Shown here: positions 18,775-30,976 of the stretch, one piece after another | How positions within the stretch are numbered: position 1 is the stretch's first letter | Layout of the letters: each line of letters starts with the position of its first letter | Assembly: GCA_023091665.1 (NCBI GenBank) | Contig: JALJCQ010000001.1 | Span: 930,001 to 994,000 of the forward strand | Length of the DNA stretch: 64,000 bases | DNA from: Pythium myriotylum | Taxonomy: Eukaryota; Oomycota; Peronosporomycetes; Pythiales; Pythiaceae | Direction: 5' to 3' | Notes under the pieces: generated by a model | Told to the model about the DNA's origin: nothing | What the model saw: the letters and a program-made list of their open reading frames with translations, nothing else | Database searches by the model: none | Made by a program: the position numbers and the translations under genes

Positions 18775-19563
18775 TTAGTTGTGCGACAGCGCCAGCAGCA
18801 GCCGCCGCGCGTGGTCCACCTGCCGGTACTCGTAGCCGTAGTCCGAGCGGTAGGTCTCGTGGCGGTACTCCGGGTACCGGTGCTCCTCTGGCGGCGGCGA
18901 CACGCTGCCGTCGGAGCTGTAGTCGTCGTCGTACTTGCGCTTGCGGCTCGAGGTGCTCGAGGTCGTCGAGCACGCCGACGACGCGCGCAGCTTGCGGCTC
19001 CGCAAGTACGTCAGCGCGTTGCGCAGCTGGATCTTGGTCGGCATGAGGTCGTCGCCAAAGACGTTCTGGCGGTGGAGCTTCTGGAGCTCCTTGAAGATGA
19101 CCATGGGCTTGACGTCCGGGTTGTACTGGAGCATGCGGATGATGTGGGTCTTCATGTCCTCGGTGACCGAGCTCTGGAGCGGCTCGGTCGAGTCGTGCTC
19201 GTCACTCAGATGCTCGTAGGCCTGGCAAATGATGCCGTGGAACGTGAGCTGGCACGTGGACATGCGGAGCTGCACGGGGCAGCTCCGTCGCTTGCTGGCG
19301 GGGCCGTGCGAGTGGTCGTCGCCCGTGTTCTTCGGGTGGCAGAGCGCCGACGTGCACTTGGTCCACTGGACCTTCATCTTGTGCTCGTGGTTGGCGTGCT
19401 CCTCGTTCTCGTGGTTCATCGTGCAGTTGACGAGGTGCGTGTTGATGATGGCGTTGCGCTTGAGCGAGCGGCGGAATTCGACCATCTCGGCCTCGCTGCG
19501 GGTCTCGCCGATCACGAACCAGCCGCCATCGTCCGGGTTGTGGAGCAAGCGACGAATGTCCAT
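18775..19563 (-). CDS. Unknown Cys/His-rich, probably nuclear protein, 262 aa
   Basis: A single-exon frame with no recognised family. Residues about 45-110 contain a run of Cys and His: HLVNCTMNHENEEHANHEHK, KCTSALCHPKN, DDHSHG, RRSCPVQL. This could coordinate zinc and is loosely reminiscent of the FLYWCH/WRKY-GCM1 class used by Mutator transposases and their domesticated relatives. The middle (about 120-200) is helical. The C-terminus is Ser-rich with a basic patch (SRKRKYDDD), a plausible nuclear signal, and ends Tyr/Arg-rich. The assignment to a DNA-binding role is inference from composition. Confidence 0.7.
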   Translation of the reverse strand: MDIRRLLHNPDDGGWFVIGETRSEAEMVEFRRSLKRNAIINTHLVNCTMNHENEEHANHEHKMKVQWTKCTSALCHPKNTGDDHSHGPASKRRSCPVQLRMSTCQLTFHGIICQAYEHLSDEHDSTEPLQSSVTEDMKTHIIRMLQYNPDVKPMVIFKELQKLHRQNVFGDDLMPTKIQLRNALTYLRSRKLRASSACSTTSSTSSRKRKYDDDYSSDGSVSPPPEEHRYPEYRHETYRSDYGYEYRQVDHARRLLLALSHN

Positions 19564-21592
19564 CCTGTTGATCTCTGTAGCTTAATCGGCGGTGGGAGGG
19601 CGGCGTGCGCGGTGGGAGGTAAATGGGCAACTGAGAAGACGCTTCGGATTGTTTGGTCTCCAGTCGGGTAGTCAGTCACGCCACCAAGCTTGCGACGTGG
19701 CCTTTCCAAGCGCTGAGAAAATCGTGTCCACTCCCGAGAGGAAGCTGGGACCCCGTGGTACTCGTAGTCACACCACCAGCTGGAGCGTCCGCTTGGTGGT
19801 CAGTGGCTCACTGCAAGACGCCAGAGGGTGCTCCGAATCGACGAGCGGACCCCAACAGGAGCAAGCGAATGGAAGAGTACGAGAGTTCGGAGTGACCACC
19901 CGCCTGGAGGTCGCGCAACGCGTGGCTGGTGCGGAGCCCACGAGGAGATCAGCGACTGGCACACGCCGAGCCCCGCTGACCACGAGAAGGAGAAGGAGGG
20001 AGAGGGGGCTGCCGTGTGCAGTGTAGTGGCTGATCCCGGACCGACAGTTGGGGCTGATCGCCTAAGGCAAAACTAACTAGCAATCTGTATGGAAGGCGAG
20101 GATGGCAGTGAGCGCGAAGCCACAACGTGGAACTTGACGCGGAAAAGCTTGAGGGCTCAGAGACGGGGCGACTTTTCGAAACGAGGAGGTTGCCCTCCTC
20201 GGCAGCTTCAGAAGGAGACTGTACCTGAAAAACGTTTTCCGAAAGCGACCATGCGGGGATTTCTGTGGATTCTCGCGAGAAGGCATCGCCAGCAGGGACT
20301 ACTCACACCATCAATCAGGAGTTACCCACGTGTGGATATCCATCTAGCCGGCTCCCGTTGGAAACTGTAGAATTGAATAATCAACGGATTGGTCTACGGA
20401 AGTGGTCTCTTCGATTGTAACAATCAGGTGTCGTACCCTAAGAACGGGTTAGCGGTGATTATGATTGTCGCGGGATCACTTGTATGACGGTGATCATGAT
20501 CCCTGATTCGAAAAGCGGCTCGAATTCGTCGCAGCGACTTCGTCGTCGAGGGTCCCCATCTCTTGTGATCATGGCGTTGTGGTGTCATCGAGTCATACAC
20601 TTGCAGTGACGTTGCAACGCCTTTTCCTCATCCCGGCCTTGGGCAGGCAGCCTCACGGATGGTACTCAAAATATGTACAGTCGAGTTTTAACTCGCTTGA
20701 TCTGATTAGGTGACTATGAAAGCCGCGGGCCTCTCCCCCGGATGTGATCCCTCATTCAGTGTACACACCCTGACTTTGAACGCCGCAACGGGCTGATCAC
20801 GAACGAGGCGTTGGACTCCCAAACTGATCCTTTTCTCACTCGGAGATCCGTCCCGCAGATGGATGTCGCCCAGGATCTGATGGGCCCAACGATTCCATCC
20901 GGCGTTGTCGTTCCAACGCGTAATGCTCGTTGTAATTTGCTGCTATTACACGTGAGTGTGGGACCGCAACCAGTGTGGAATCATCATCATCCACTCGCCA
21001 ACCGACTGATTACTCTGGCCGAACCCTCAAGCAGCTCCACGCGACATTGCCGTCATCGCAACCCGCCGGCCTTCTCAACCAACCGATAATTAGTAGACCA
21101 CGTTGCAGCCATCAGGAGGCCTCTGCGCCGAGGCTTCTGCCCGCCAACTTCTTCTCGGATCTCTGGTTAGGAATCCTGGCTCCATTCGTCGAAGATGGAT
21201 CCAGATACGAGTCAGTGGAACGCCTGGACACTTTGGTGGGCGACTCTGGGCACAAGAGCGGGCCGCCGGAGCTGTTTATCGCATTCCTGCCGCCCAGATG
21301 CTGGACTCGAGGGCGCTGTTTGGTCAGCAGCGTGAGACTACTGTCAGGGTGTTCAGCGGTGATGAATGGCCGCCGACGGGACGGAACTGAGACCGTCAGC
21401 ACCGATTGTCTGACGCGTCCCATCCCATCAAAAGCCGGATCATCTCCTTCAACGAAGTGTCGGATGGTCATCCAGATCCGGACGAAATCACCGCAACCAG
21501 GAGGGCCCGTCGCTGCACCTGCACGAATAAGCAGATCCTGCGGATTGGCTGGTTTAGTTTCCATTACGAACGATCCATGGAGCTAGCCCGAA
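19564..21592. other. Two-kilobase region without a supported gene
   Basis: Frames up to about 200 codons exist on the plus strand (20975-21586) and 150 codons on the minus strand (21112-21564), but they overlap each other and show no domain, signal or splice pattern. GC content is high, which lengthens chance frames. It may contain decayed retroelement sequence; I found no long terminal repeats. Confidence 0.4.
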
Positions 21593-22808
21593 CTAATCAC
21601 TACGCTCGATCGCCGTGTCGTCGCGGTTCAGGTACTGGAGCATCGAGTCCTCGTAGATCTTCACGTCCTCGTAGCCCAGGATCTCCTGCAGCACGAACGC
21701 CGCGTGGGCCGCACGGATGCCTCGCTGGCAGTACGTGATCAGAGGTCGCGAGCGATCGCTCGGCAGCTCACGCTCGACCAGCAGCGCGTGCTCGAGCTCT
21801 TCCTTGGACTTGAACACGCCGTTATTGATCACGTCGACGCCGTCTTTCCAGTCAAAGTTGATGGCGCCAGGGACGTGGCCAACGCGGCGGTTGCCGTTGT
21901 CCTGCGCGCCGATGTACTCGGCGTGCGAACGCGCATCGACAAAGTCGGCCGAGGAGCCAAGCAGCGCCTTCTGCACAGCGTCGAGACTGATCAGTTTGTC
22001 AGTGGTCTTCGTCAAACTGTCACAAGTGGAGGCAGCGTGTAAGAGACAACACCCGGAGTTGAAGCTACAGCTGCTCTCACCTGAGTGAGCCGCGGGAAGG
22101 GTTGGTGTACGCCGACGGTTTGGTTGAGATCTCGTTCATGTCTTCGACCCACTGCTTCCACCCACCATTCAGAACCTAGGGGTGCGTATACACGTAAGCA
22201 TGGCGCGCTCGCACGTTGGATTTAGGGTGACACGTCTTGTCGTAGCTATACCTTGAGATTCTCTTTGGGGAAGCCATAGTGGAGGAACACCCACCAAGCA
22301 CGCGTCGCACCCTGTTTGAGACCAAAGTCCACGACACATCTGAGTTCACAACTATTCACTCGCTTAGCTCCACCACGACACTTACAATGCTGAGCTGGTC
22401 GTCGTAGAACACGAGTGTGGACTCTTTGTCGATGCCCAAGACATCCAGAAGCTGCTCAAACTCGGGTTGGCTCATGACGCCTGTCCCACCTCGCGTGTCC
22501 TGGCAACGGGTGACATGTAATTGAGTATACGACGGGCACAAAGAGTGAGACAGCTCGTAATCCAGTATCACCTTCAAGTTGGTCGCCTTGAAGCCGTAAA
22601 ACGATGTCGCATTGGGAATGTGTGCCCGCTGGAACTCGACTGGGTGGCCGCAATCCAGAACCCGCACCTGGGTGGCATCAGCTTCCCGAAGCCATTCGGG
22701 ACTCACGAGCGACGACGAAGATGACGAAGACGAGCCCCAACGAACAGTCGTTAACGGGCGCACAGCCGCTCCGCGGCGTCGCAGCACGAGCGACATCGCT
22801 GATCGCAT
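21593..22808 (-). CDS. TST: Two-domain rhodanese (thiosulfate / 3-mercaptopyruvate sulfurtransferase)
   Basis: It transfers sulfane sulfur to thiophilic acceptors, probably in mitochondria. Five exons fit: 22808-22572, 22499-22386, 22311-22252, 22175-22081 and 22016-21593, for 309 aa. The N-terminus (MRSAMSLVLRRRGAAVRPL...) is a likely mitochondrial presequence. The first, inactive rhodanese domain reads VRVLDCGHPVEFQRAHIPNA, STLVFYDDQ, GATRAWWVFLHYG, LNGGWKQW. The second has the VDARSHAEYIG strand, GHVPGAINFDW and the active-site loop YCQRGIRAAHA, with Cys as the persulfide residue. It shares a roughly 430-bp divergent promoter with the kinesin gene (280 bp if the kinesin starts at its upstream ATG). 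Confidence 0.92.
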
Positions 22809-23235
22809 CTTGCTCAGATTCCACGCGCGTGATCGAAGAACGTGGGGCGGGAAGGAGTCTCCATCTTGCGATTGGCCAAAACTCGCACACCCAATGAAGA
22901 GCTCCATGCGACATGTGTAGCTCTCTGTGACGTGTGGTAACTCAACTCGGTTTCAAGTTCGTAACGAAACGTGCCGCTTCAAGATCGTGTTCCCACGCAA
23001 CCGCTCGCAAACAGAGCCCACCAGTAGACGTGGCAACAGCAAGGACCTCTTGTGTGTGTGTGTATCTGTCTGAGACAAGCTCACGCGTATGCTGTCACGG
23101 CGAGTATCGTTACCCAAATGCATCTCGCCGTCAGGTCGACGCAACTCGGCGGCGCCTGCGAAGTCGGACCCGAGCAATAACTCGGACCACCAAGCCAGCA
23201 ACCACAATAGCTCGGCGGAGTCTCTCCCTCCAACG

Positions 23236-26200
23236 ATGGCAGCGTCATCATTCTTGCAAGCCAGTGATGCTCCAGGTGCGAACTCGACGGCCATCAAAGT
23301 CGTCGTCCGCGTTCGACCGCTGAGCGAGCGAGAGCTCACCGCCAAGTCCCCGGTGGTCGTCAACGTCTCCAAGACCAGCATCCAAGTAATCAACCCAGCG
23401 CTCTTCACTGATCCGACTTTTCTGGATGCTATATCAACGCCGACGGTGAAATTTTCGTCGACGAGTCTCCCGGTTGCCCTCAGTGTTCAAGCCGTCGCAG
23501 CAGCTAATCAAGCTGGTGAGTGTCGATCGTTTCACTTCGACCGGTGCTTTGGCGTAGATAACGCCGCGGCCAACGAGACTGAGCCGTTTGCAAATGCATA
23601 CGACATTGACGTGGGCACACAGCGCCCCAATCAGGAGCTCGTCTTCGAGGAGATCGGGAAGGAGATCATTCCGTCCACGTTTCAAGGTTTCAATTGCACC
23701 GTCTTTGCGTATGGGCAAACAGGCAGCGGCAAGACCCACACGATGGTCGGGGAGAAGAGCACCACACGCGGGAAAGGCGTCATTCCTCGCGTATGTGAGG
23801 CTCTTTTCCAAGGTATTGATGCAAGGCGAGCGAAGGAAAACGATGCCGCCATCGAGATGGAGGCAGCTGTGACCGCCGCCATCGAATCTGGATCGCCGCC
23901 GTCAGTCTCCACGAGCGCAGCAAAGAAGACGGTCTTCGCAGTGCAGATGAGCTATTGCGAGATCTACAAAGAGAAAGTCCATGATCTATTGGATAGCGCG
24001 CTGCCGACACTGACCCCGACCGCGTCGTTCACGCTGCTAGGTACGACGCCACTCAACGAAGCCACTGCCGGACCAGCGCCGTCGTCTCCCGTCGGCGCGA
24101 CGTCTAGTCGAGGCAAAGTGCTCAAAGTCCGCGAGCATCCAATCACTGGGCCATTCGTTGAAGGGCTCAGTACGCGCCTCGTCAACTCATACGAGGATAT
24201 TGCAGACGAGATGCTGGCTGGGGATAAGCTCCGTACGGTCGCAGCGACGCTTATGAACCCTGTGTCATCTCGCTCGCACGCCATGTTCACACTCACGCTG
24301 ACTCAGACGACATTTGATGCAGTCACGAACATCCCAACCGTCAAGGTTTGCGGGACTAACCTGCCTTTCAAGATTTCAGAATACTCATGTTGCTTGGATT
24401 TGTTCGTAGACCTCGAAAATCGCAATGATCGATCTCGCCGGCTCAGAGCGTGCAAATGTCTCTGGTACGAGCGGCGATCGCCTCAAAGAAGGTGCGATGA
24501 TCAACAAAAGCCTCACAACGCTCGGTCGCGTGATCGCGGCGCTAAGCAAACCCTCTTCGTCGACCGAGCGTGTTCCCTATCGTGACTCAACGCTCACGTG
24601 GCTCCTCAAAGAGAGTCTTGGAGGCAACGCGAAGACCACTATGATCGCCATGGTCAGCCCTGCGGCCGAGGTACGAGGTAGTGCCAGCAGAGTCTCCCTT
24701 GGGAGAATTGAAAGTGAGCTTCGTATGTTCATAGAACTATGATGAGACCATGAGCACGCTCCGATACGCCGAGTCAGCAAAGAAAGTGATGAACCGTGCG
24801 GTTGTGAACGAGGATCCGAACGCGCGGATCATCCGCCAGCTGCGAGACGAGATCGTGCAACTCAAACAACAGCTCTGCAAGCGGGAAACGGAGGCCTTTT
24901 ACTTGGTCGAGAATCTTAAGGAGACCACGGAGCTGCCAGCCAGTGTCCAGGACCGCGAGGATTTCTATCGCGAGATGCAGGGTGAGATGGGTATGTACAA
25001 GTCCCAGGTCGAAACCTTGCTGAGGAAACAGGCCGAGCAAGAAGAACAGCTCAAGAAGGTGTCGCGCGTCATTCGTCTGCATGGAGAGTACCCATCCCTG
25101 CTCACCACCAAGTCATTGACAGCACTGAGCAGCACCGACGTGGTCATGTGTACACTCCGCGAAGGTGTTTGCTTTGTAGGCAGCAAGGAACCCCATGTTC
25201 TTGACGTCCAACTGCCGGTGCCCTCATCGCCAGAGACAACAAATCCAGAAGAGAGCGGACGGTCGCCAAAGAGAACAGCGCGGACTACATCATGGGCAGG
25301 GTCGTTCCTCAAGCGGCGCAAGTCGTCAGCAGGTGCAGCCGCCGAGAAGTCAGAGCCAGCCTCGGAAGAAGGTGAGCGAGACGCGTCGAGCTCACGCAAG
25401 CGATCGCTGTCCCGACGGTCAGATCGCGACGAAAATCCGACAGAGGAACCGACCAGTTTCGTGCGACTGGTTTCATCACCAGACGAGTCCGACAAGAACG
25501 ACGTTGCGGCAAGACATGCAGTGATCGAGGTGCGCGCGAGGAACGTTCCCCCACCAGAGGATTTGGTCGCAGATGCACCTGACGAGATCGAGTACGTCGT
25601 GGAACTTCAACCGTTTTCAGCGGAAGCCGCCGTGTTCGTGAACGGACATCCAATTTCGGTAGACGTTCGCACACGCGTCGTACACGGAGATACCATCAGA
25701 TTTGGTAGCAGTCATTCGTTCAGCCTGCACAGTGAGTATTGCTCGTTCGTAAATGATTGGAACCAAGCGATTTGATCTCATCGCGTTTCTTGGTAACAGT
25801 CCCCCACGTCGCAGCGATGGTGGCAAAAACAAAAGCAGCACAAGTCGAAGTTCCAGCTCCAGATCCCATTCTTGAGGGGCTCGTCGCAGAGGCCAATGCG
25901 ATTTGCGACAAATGGCGCCTACAGATGCAGTTTGCTACAGCTACTTCGTCATCAGAAGATGAGGAGACAGAAACTCGGGTCCTGGTCAAGAAGCGACTTA
26001 CAGATAAACACACTCATATTATCGAGTGGTCACAGGAGATGTTTTTGAGCAAAATCCAGACGCTTCGAGACCTTGCGACTTCTCTAGAGCAACCAGAAGA
26101 CGACTTTGGCTTAGTTATTGAAGAAGAACGAAGTGAACAAGAAAGCCCACCGAAGTTCAGCGTTACACGAGATGCTGATCATGCGAGCGTCACCTCCGAG

Positions 26201-28735
26201 CGAGAGCCGAGCCTCAATGACGACTCACGATCGACGCAGACGCGGGCCATGCCAGCTTCAGTGTCCATGGACGGTCGATACTCGACCAGCGTCGACACAG
26301 TAGCGCCTGCTCACGCCACCACGACGACACACACAACTGCGCCGCTAGTGCTGCCCACACAGGCACTGAGCGTGCGGCTGCTGGGCCATTCGCACGTCTA
26401 CTTCAGTGGTCTCGGGCTTGAAACGCTTCCGCACGGCGCGCACGATATCCCTCTGAGCGTGCCGAGTTTCGATGGGAGCGGGAAGCAGGTCGCTCGACTT
26501 CTCTGCCGGCTGCGTACGGTGCAGATTGCGGCCACTGCGGGTGAGAAGAAGGACGCCGAGGTGAGTGGGGGCTCCATGCTCAAGCGAGGGCTCTCCTTCC
26601 TCTCGCCCCGCAGCGCCCCCGCGACTAACAGGAGCCTCCCCCAGTCCAACAGGCCCGTTCACGTGCGGATCCAGGTCGTTGTCGAACGTGTCGAGTTCCT
26701 CAGCGTAGCGACGCTGTCTGAGCAGGTGTCACTCACGCTGAAGAAATGGTCTACGTTAACAAGCGAGAACGATGAGACCCCGACACCCGTAGAGTCGACG
26801 GCGAAGGTATCGGCGATGCGCGAAAATCTCTCGCCATCTGTGGCTGCGGTATTTGCGTTCAATCACAGCATCCAGTTCACCACCACGGTCTCGTCGAACG
26901 TTGGCACTTGCGAAAACTTTCTAAGCTTGGAGATGTGGGGCTACGGCGAGCTCACCCGTCCGCGTCTTTCCGCGCCACTTCCTATCGCTGCAAAGCCGCA
27001 TCGCATCGAGTTATTCGTGTCAGTGGACGTCGAAGAGCGCGACGCAGATGGCCTCTTCCGACCCGTGGCTGTAAAGAACGATGGTACGCTGCGTCTCCAC
27101 GTGAACCAACCGCGGCGTGTGAGCCTTCGTATCACCCAGGCCGACCATGGGCCTTTTGTGCTTCGTGACTTTGCAATCGCACGACTCAGTCCAGCCTTCT
27201 CCACGCGTGGTGCGGCAAATCTTGCAATCGGCGACGGGAAATCTGTCCAGTCGCTATTACTTCCTACTACAGCCAACAGTACAAGTTCCGCCCGCAGTGC
27301 TGCGACCACTGATGCCGACGAGCTGCCCAGCTTCCGCGAGTGGCTGCATCTCTTTCCTCGCTCGGGAGCCGAGGTGGACCCAGCGAGTCGCTCACTCACG
27401 GTCTCATTGCGATGGGAGAGGGGAATGGCGCAAGACAGCGATAGAAGCGAGCTCGAGGACGCGGAGAACACTCGTAGTGTCTTCCGCTTAGCCATGGCGT
27501 TCCGGACGACGCTGTCGCCCGTGCCCATCGCCATTTCCAAAAGCGTCGTCACTAAGCTCAGCACGACCGAGGTCTCGTCGTCGCAACGACTTGCGAGAGA
27601 GTGGGAGAGCTCTCGTACTGCCTGGTGGGCGCGCGAGACATCGAGTCGTAGCTATCGATTGGGTACATGGTACAGTGTTGACGTCGTGCAACAGCCGACG
27701 GACGAGGAGCCAAATACCACCACATCTACAGAGCCAATCGAGCCCAGCGATGGCGACGTGCTTGAGCCACCAGCGTTCGTCGACCTCATCAACGCGCATA
27801 TCAACGGTCTGCGTCGCCTCGAGCTGTGCTTCGCGCTTGAGCGCGTGCGACAAGAGATCCTCACCAGGTATCTCACGACGCGCGTGTCGGACGAGTATCC
27901 ACTCACGCTCGAGCGCGCGCAGGAGTGTTTCGAGCAGTTACTCGAGACACCAGGAGCCGAACTTAAGGCACCCGTGGTGAAAGTGCTGCTGCTGGGCGAT
28001 GGAGCTATCTATCTCCGTCACAAGGCGAGCAAGGAGGTGTTTCTCGCAGTCGAGGTGGGCGACGTCACGGGCTCGCCGGACGCCGAAGAGAGCGACACGA
28101 TTGTTCTCACGTCATCCGACCACGTTACCCATTTTGTCTCTGAGCCATCAGCACTCGCAGGAGACGCGACTTCGAACGGCGGCGGCGAGATGTGCGGCTT
28201 TCTCATGTTCTCCACATCTGTGCAGCTGGACGAATCGGCAGTCGCAGCCATCGTGACGCCAAATTCCGCAGCACTGTCGCCGTCATCATCCGCCGGCTCA
28301 AACCCAATCTCATGGGCGAGGAACTCACTCACAAACCGCCTCAGTTGGGAACGACGGTGGTTTGTCCTGAAGCGGCCGTTCCTTTACGCCTACAAGAGCT
28401 TCGCGCGCAAGGAGCAAATCGGCGTGCTCGACGTCGTGCGGTGTCAGCTCGTCGTGCCATCGCCATCCTCCGCGTCATCTTCCTCGCGACGGTCGAGCCT
28501 TTCGGGCGTTATGAACCGTCGAGGGAGTAAGCCTGAGGCTTCTGGGGGCGTGTTCCCGTTCTGCTTCCAGCTCGTAAGTCTCAGCGGCACCAAGTGCGTC
28601 GTGTGGTCGCTACAGGCATCGACGCCGGCTGAGCTGCGCGCGTGGCTTGTGGCCATCGACCCGCTCAAAATCGAGGCCCGCGAGGCTGTGGTTGCACAGA
28701 CCCAGCCTGAGGGCGTCGCGGTGCTGACTGCGTAG
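23236..28735 (+). CDS. Kinesin-3 family motor with FHA and PH domains
   Basis: A plus-end microtubule motor of the KIF1/UNC-104 type for vesicle transport. Exons: 23236-24345, 24410-24670, 24735-25731 and 25800-28735, 1767 aa. An upstream in-frame ATG at 23089 would add 49 residues; 23236 has the better context (ACGATGG) and sits just before the motor. The motor (about 20-445) has the P-loop [11 protein letters not shown], switch [12 protein letters not shown], switch [10 protein letters not shown] and [16 protein letters not shown]. Neck coiled coil follows, then an FHA domain (about 590-805: [28 protein letters not shown]). A long middle region precedes a C-terminal PH domain (about 1636-1747: [31 protein letters not shown]). 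The PH domain binds cargo membrane lipid in this family. Confidence 0.94.
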
Positions 28736-28910
28736 ACTGATTCCTAGCAAGTAGTCTCCCATGCACATTGTATTGCTATCTGTTTACTCAAAGTGCTATA
28801 CCGTAAACTGAGAGCACGGCCGAGATCGACGCGTTTTCCCACGACACAGAGCATGCGCCTAGCCCACGACAAACTCAATTCACACATTTTACGCACACAG
28901 TTAGAGAACC

Positions 28911-29262
28911 CTAGTTGTGTCGCGCACCGTCCGTCTTCTCGTCCCAGTACGCTGAGCCGGACACGTCGAGGCCCGCGCCCTTACGCTGGCGGATGAAGCA
29001 GGTCGCGACGTATTTGAAGTTCTGCACCGACGCGCATCTTTTGTGAGCGTATGTGGCCAAAGACAAGTCTCAAGTAGCAACCCACAGGACAGAGTTTGCG
29101 TAGGTCCTCGATGCAGGCTGTGGTCATTTGATTGACCCAGGTGTTGACTTTGCTGTGGTCGTACTGATTGCCTTCAAGCACGCTGAGCACGGCGTCCTGT
29201 GCGATGGCCGTGACGTCGTCTTTGAGCAAGGGAAAGTCGAAGCAAGCCGCAGCCTCCCGCAT
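28911..29262 (-). CDS. DYNLT: Tctex-type dynein light chain
   Basis: A small dimeric subunit of axonemal or cytoplasmic dynein. Two exons: 29262-29086 and 29021-28911, 95 aa. Diagnostic segments are DAVLSVLEGNQYDHSKVNTW, NQMTTACIEDLRKLC and, after the intron, NFKYVATCFIRQRKGAGLDV, SGSAYWDEKTDG. The product is shorter than typical family members (about 113 aa), mainly at the N- and C-termini, so an upstream exon may have been missed. It is tail-to-tail with the kinesin (175 bp) and head-to-head with the TMEM237-like gene (116 bp between start codons). Confidence 0.9.
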
Positions 29263-29378
29263 TGTACGTGGATAAGCGAAGTGAACATCTTCTGGTATGT
29301 GATGATCTTGAAAGGACGCGTCGCTTCGCGAAGGATACCTCAGGGTCAAGACGACCAGTTTGATTGATACAAAAGCAG
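29263..29378. promoter_or_regulatory. 116-bp bidirectional promoter of two cilium-linked genes
   Basis: This is the whole space between the ATG codons of the Tctex dynein light chain (minus) and the TMEM237-like gene (plus). Both are linked to flagella, so co-expression at sporangial cleavage and zoospore formation is likely. No RFX X-box with full consensus was found by eye. Confidence 0.55.
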
Positions 29379-30628
29379 ATGGAGACTCCATCGGAAGAGG
29401 AGGCTACTCGAACGCGGCGAAAGAGCGAATCCAAGAAGTCTAAGGAGAAGAAGAAGGAAAGGAAAAAGAAGCCTCGACTCAGTGCGCTAAACGAAGAGAC
29501 TCTGCCGAGCCGGCAACCCCATGATGAGCCAGAGGATAACCAAGCTGAAGTGGGCGAGTGCGGACTCACAGCAGAGAAGATCATGCAACTTTGCGTCTTG
29601 GACTCGGATGATGAACACGAGTACGGGAAGTCGCTCATGACGAGCTTCTTTGGTCATGTTCACGACCAGAACGCGAAGTTCTACATCGAGAACGAAACGA
29701 GCGGTGAGTTTTTCCGCATTCGGCGACGGCGAAAGCCAGCGAACAACGTGATGTCAAGAAGTAGAACGTCTTTGCGTCGACTGAGACGTCGCCGTCGGCG
29801 CGACAAAGCCCTCGACGAAAGTAACAGCGATGACGAGCCAAACACGGGTGTGATCGACTGGCGAATGTTTCGAGGGATCGAAGCTGTCATTGGCATCATG
29901 GGACATGGGATCGTTGTCGGGCTCAGCTGGATGGACGCCTTCAATCTTGGAGCCTCACACGACCAGTATCTTAAGGATCGTGCCAAATTCATTTGCACAT
30001 ACAGCGGTGTCGCAGACCGCTCGCGCCAGCTCTTCTTCTTGCTATGCAAATATCCTCCTTCGCGCGCTTTATGTTTCCTAGAATCATACCGGATACAGTT
30101 TGCGCTGTTTTCTCAACTTCACGGCTTTCACTCTCTGCCTTCTAGGAATCATGCGGAAGATTAGCACCGCTCGGCTTGAACGTCCAGTCGACGATGAAGA
30201 TGATCGGCTCAAGCGGCTCCGAGCACATTCTCTTCGACTGGTCAGCTGTGTCTGCAGCGATCGGAGGAGATGAACAGCGAACTCACACGGCGTTGTGCTT
30301 CTAGTTGCAAGGCGCGTTTGTGTCGACAGTTGGTGCCTTACTCACGCAGCTCGTCGCGTCACCGTCGGCCCTTCGTCTTGCTACCGCGTACGCTGACGAC
30401 CCCACATGGTGCGAGCAAATGACAAATGCGTCCTCGTTTGCATCAAGAGCGCTGTCAAGACACCAACAGTGCGCTATCGCGAACTCAGTTCTTCTCAGCC
30501 TGGGCTGGCTCTTCATCTGCATTGTACGGTTGTGTGGTGGACTGTCAGGTTGCTCTCATCTGATTCTGGTTCGTAGCATTGCAATCTCGGCATGGCCTCA
30601 CAACTCTCTCTCCGCCGACGACTTCTGA
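29379..30628 (+). CDS. TMEM237: TMEM237-like ciliary transition-zone membrane protein
   Basis: TMEM237 is a tetraspan protein of the ciliary transition zone. From the ATG at 29379 the N-terminal 100 residues are Lys/Arg-rich and disordered (KSKEKKKERKKKPR), as in TMEM237. A conserved domain follows, with TM-like segments WRMFRGIEAVIGIMGHGIVVG and, in the last exon, AFVSTVGALLTQLVASPSALRLATA and ANSVLLSLGWLFICIV. These parallel the final TMEM237 helices, including a Q-M pair and the VNLVVALLVGL-like helix. At least three exons exist. The acceptor TTCTAG before GIMRKISTARLERP and the intron between HSLRL and LQGAFVS are clear; the first donor is uncertain. The 3' end is either at 30628 or spliced into the next small gene. 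Confidence 0.6.
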
Positions 30629-30976
30629 GCATGCACTTGGCGTTGGATCAGCTTGAGCAGCGGTTGGCTTCCGTTCATGTACTGAACGGCGTCGGTTTGA
30701 TTCTGAGAATTTCGTGGGTGTAGTGTGGACCATTTGCAGGGCAAATCTCTCGACAACCTCTCTATCGACAACTTGAAGGAGTTAATTCAGCAACATCACG
30801 TGAGTCATTCTCTAACAGTTGCACGCGGTTTGATCTGATGTTTTGAGCCTGGGGTCGTTCGTGTGTAGAGAGCAATCGAAGCCACCGAGAATGTGCTGGT
30901 GACCAAGCTCCTGATCCGCGATCCCGTCGGGATACAAATGACCTCGACCTGGAGTCCAGAGCGGCTACCTGGGTGA
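30592..30976 (+). CDS. Small coiled-coil protein, 84 aa
   Basis: Three exons in perfect phase (30592-30678, 30740-30799, 30869-30976) join MASQLSLRRRLLSM, a heptad-like LALDQLEQRLASV, SLDNLSIDNLKELIQQHH and EATENVLVTKLLIRDPVG. The product is largely helical. No family is recognised. The start lies inside the 3' end of the TMEM237-like gene. An alternative is that an acceptor at about 30577 (TTCGTAG) splices that gene directly into this one, making these exons its C-terminal tail. Confidence 0.5.

Noticed and set aside
18574..19671. A 365-codon plus-strand frame rich in Arg/Val/Leu
   Set aside because: It is the shadow of the minus-strand Cys/His-rich gene; composition is typical of antisense GC-rich frames.
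21112..21564. Minus frame of 150 codons with protein-like stretches
   Set aside because: Plus-strand frames of similar length overlap it and no domain, splice pattern or repeat ends support a gene or retroelement.
22312..22385. Apparent frameshift in the rhodanese gene
   Set aside because: Using the acceptor AAACAG before GATRAWW gives a phase-0 intron and the expected family sequence; no mutation is needed.
24346..24409. Apparent frameshift in the kinesin motor
   Set aside because: It is a GT-AG intron (64 bp); splicing restores [17 protein letters not shown] in frame.
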